Under the pieces are notes generated by a model. That model was not told the origin of the DNA, made no database searches, and saw only the letters and a program-made list of their open reading frames with translations. Made by a program: the position numbers and the translations under genes. From Prorocentrum cordatum (taxonomy: Eukaryota > Sar > Dinophyceae > Prorocentrales > Prorocentraceae), in NCBI GenBank assembly GCA_963575745.1, contig CAUYUJ010019107.1:15001-77500 (forward strand): a DNA stretch of 62,500 bases, in the 5' to 3' direction. Below are positions 61,100-62,500 of the stretch, piece by piece. Each line of letters begins with the position of its first letter. Position 1 is the first letter of the stretch.

Positions 61100-61570
61100 G
61101 CTTCGCCTGCCCCCCCCCCCCACACCTCCCATATCTTCCACTATTTTTTCCTGGGAGTCGAAGATTCATTGTGCCTGTGTGTGTCTTCCCCTCCTCCTCA
61201 TCTGTGTGTGTTTCCCCCCTCCTTTTCCAACTCCATTTGTGATTTGCATGTTATCTTCCGAGCTGGCTCACGGCTACCAGACAAAATCCCGCAGCCAAGC
61301 CGACTGGACCTGGTGCCCTGGCAGTTTCCGTTGTGATCAGACCACGTCACACCAAAAAGGATCTATCAACCAAGCACGGCCGTGAGGACTGCTTTGGCTC
61401 GAAAAACAGGTCCGGGCATGGCCGCCCCGAGCCGCCAGTGCCAACCCTGCAGCCCTCCTCGCCTCGCCCGCGGGGCCCCGCCCCCCGGGCGGCGGGGGCC
61501 CCCGGGGGGGCCCGCGCCGCCCGACGGCGCGGTCCGGAGGCGAGGCCGCCCGGGCGCCTCCCTCGTGACG
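61100..61570. other. Spacer, possibly intronic
   Basis: Pyrimidine-rich DNA, then a C/G-rich segment at 61,400-61,560 with no clear frame. Confidence 0.35.
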
Positions 61571-61571
61571 G

Positions 61572-61830
61572 CTACGTGGCCATGCCTGAGCTGCACGGGT
61601 AGACGAGCGCGGTCCACTACAGTCGGGCTGCATTGAACAGGACACGCGAGAGGGCACAAGACCCTTCCGAGGGCCACATCGCCATAGGAGTGCGAGAAGG
61701 CACGTGTCGCGAGGCACAGGACACAAGGGTACCCTTGAGCTGGCAGGGTCGACCCACTCATCCGGGCCGACTGTACGGCCGTGCCTAAGCTGCACAAATA
61801 GACGAGCGCATTCCACTACGCGCAGAGTGA
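61572..61830 (+). repeat. ~207-bp tandem pair including dispersed-repeat copy 2
   Basis: GCCTGAGCTGCACGGGTAGA near 61,585 recurs as GCCTAAGCTGCACAAATAGA near 61,785. The intervening 61,635-61,790 matches 28,640-28,790. Confidence 0.7.
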
Positions 61831-62137
61831 CTACTCGCAAGTGGCCTGGGCCCTCCGCGGAGGATCTACGATAGATTGCATCAGAGCGGACATGTGTTTC
61901 TTTTCGGGCGCTTGCGAGTAAGAACTCTGCGAGTAGTGCAACGCGGTCGGTGATCAAACGTAAGCGTGTTGGCGCTCCGCGCGGATGTCTTGCATCTGCG
62001 CACGGCCCCCGTCCCTGGCCGCGCGAAGCGCGCGCCAGGGGCAGCGCTGGAGGCGCCGCCGGGTGGGGCCCGGCGCGGAGCCAGGAAATCCGCGCGGAGC
62101 GCCAAAAGCTTTTGTGCCTGTGGCGTTTTGGATGGAC

Positions 62138-62320
62138 CTGTTTTCCACCACCACCAGAAGTTGGAGGGGGGGAGGAGGTGGAGGACGAGGAGGAGGAGGA
62201 GGAGGAGGTGGAGGACGAGGAGGAGGAGGAGGAGGAGGAGGAGGAGGAGGAGGAGGAGGAGGAGGAGGAGGACCCCCTCCCCCTCCAACTTATGGTGGTG
62301 GTGCTGGTGGTGGAGAACAG
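62138..62320. repeat. Foldback around a (GAG)n array
   Basis: CTGTTTTCCACCACCACCA…AAGTTGGAGGGGG at the left is inverted as CCCCCTCCAACTTATGGTGG…GGAGAACAG at the right. The middle is GGA/GAG triplets with GGT interruptions. It lies in the presumed intron before the last exon. Confidence 0.75.
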
Positions 62321-62349
62321 GCCCATCATTTTTTTTTCTCCTTCCACAG

Positions 62350-62500
62350 CTCGCCTCCGGCCCTGCCCTGGACCTGCCGGGCGCCTGGATCCGGCGCGGT
62401 GCCGGCCTGTCGACGGCCCAGCCCTCCCCCCCGCCCCCCTGGGCGGCCCTCGCCTCGCGTGGCGTGCTGGGCCTCTCTCTGGCGAGCGAGCGGCGCGCGA
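62350..62500 (+). CDS. Host exon running off the right edge, unknown protein
   Basis: TTTTTTTTTCTCCTTCCACAG is followed at 62,350 by an open frame with G/C third positions: LASGPALDLPGAWIRRGAGL, STAQPSPPPPWAALASRGVL, GLSLASERRA, open to the window end. The pyrimidine tract and CAG are a standard 3' splice site. This is an internal or last exon. The upstream exon is not identified. Too short to name. Confidence 0.5.

Noticed and set aside
1-62500. tRNA, rRNA or snRNA genes
   Set aside because: I noticed no cloverleaf with conserved GGTTCGAATCC-type arms or conserved rRNA blocks; a tRNAscan/Infernal run would be decisive.

Overview
The window looks like nuclear DNA of a GC-rich, repeat-laden protist, most probably a dinoflagellate. 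This is an inference. It rests on (a) four consecutive degenerate copies of the 3' half of the dinoflagellate trans-spliced leader (…TTTGGCTCAAG) at 60,545-60,598, (b) retroelement proteins of the DIRS and LINE types known to be abundant in dinoflagellate genomes, (c) very sparse host exons with strongly G/C third positions, and (d) large amounts of minisatellite and microsatellite DNA. I see no operons, bacterial promoters, rRNA or tRNA genes.

The main discovery is a DIRS-order (tyrosine-recombinase) retrotransposon at 38,292-47,586, about 9.3 kb. Its structural outline appears complete: left repeat A1 (38,292-38,722), a leader with two small ORFs, a SAM-like/gag-like ORF (from 40,487), reverse transcriptase plus RNase H (42,450-44,775, YVDD box at 43,663), a second SAM-like segment fused to a tyrosine recombinase (44,921-46,584; R-K-H-R-W-Y residues present), and then B1 (46,771-46,947), A2 (46,948-47,372) and B2 (47,410-47,586). 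A1…B1-A2…B2 is the 'split direct repeat' layout of PAT/Ngaro-type elements. The B1-A2 junction is a symmetrical palindrome that looks like the recombinase site of the circular intermediate. The coding frames are broken by frameshifts and stops, so this copy is probably dead unless the breaks are assembly indels. It sits in a dispersed repeat, which allows the empty site to be inferred.

Other mobile DNA: a LINE-type endonuclease on the minus strand (11.1-13.8 kb) split by a CCAAGAGG minisatellite; a LINE reverse transcriptase on the plus strand (23.6-26.07 kb) split just after its YADD box by a 1-kb, roughly 103-bp satellite; a 2.5-kb imperfect inverted duplication of a gene-like unit with a perfect 33-bp-arm palindrome at its centre (20.06-22.61 kb); a run of four adjacent foldback elements (26.9-28.25 kb); and a MITE with perfect 25-bp inverted termini (17,173-17,324).

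Convincing host-type coding sequence is limited: a PAN/apple-like secreted or surface protein exon with a spliceable upstream exon (55,962-56,819, minus); a short high-GC3 exon (14,194-14,350, minus); an exon after a textbook 3' splice site running off the right edge (62,350-62,500, plus); an unrecognised protein (3,582-4,527, plus); and a retrogene-like segment behind the leader relics (60.55-61.03 kb). Large minus-strand stretches (5.7-6.6, 9.2-11.1, 30.5-34.5, 50.05-54.6 kb) read as coding but jump frame every 100-300 bp. I treat them as decayed protein genes of unknown identity. The rest is simple repeats: TTAGC (7.1-7.7 kb), 11-bp (15.4-15.9), GGA (17.5-17.8), 16-bp and 152-bp (36.3-37.1), 30-bp (48.3-49.2), 89-bp (58.0-59.2) and about 24-bp (59.6-60.3) arrays.
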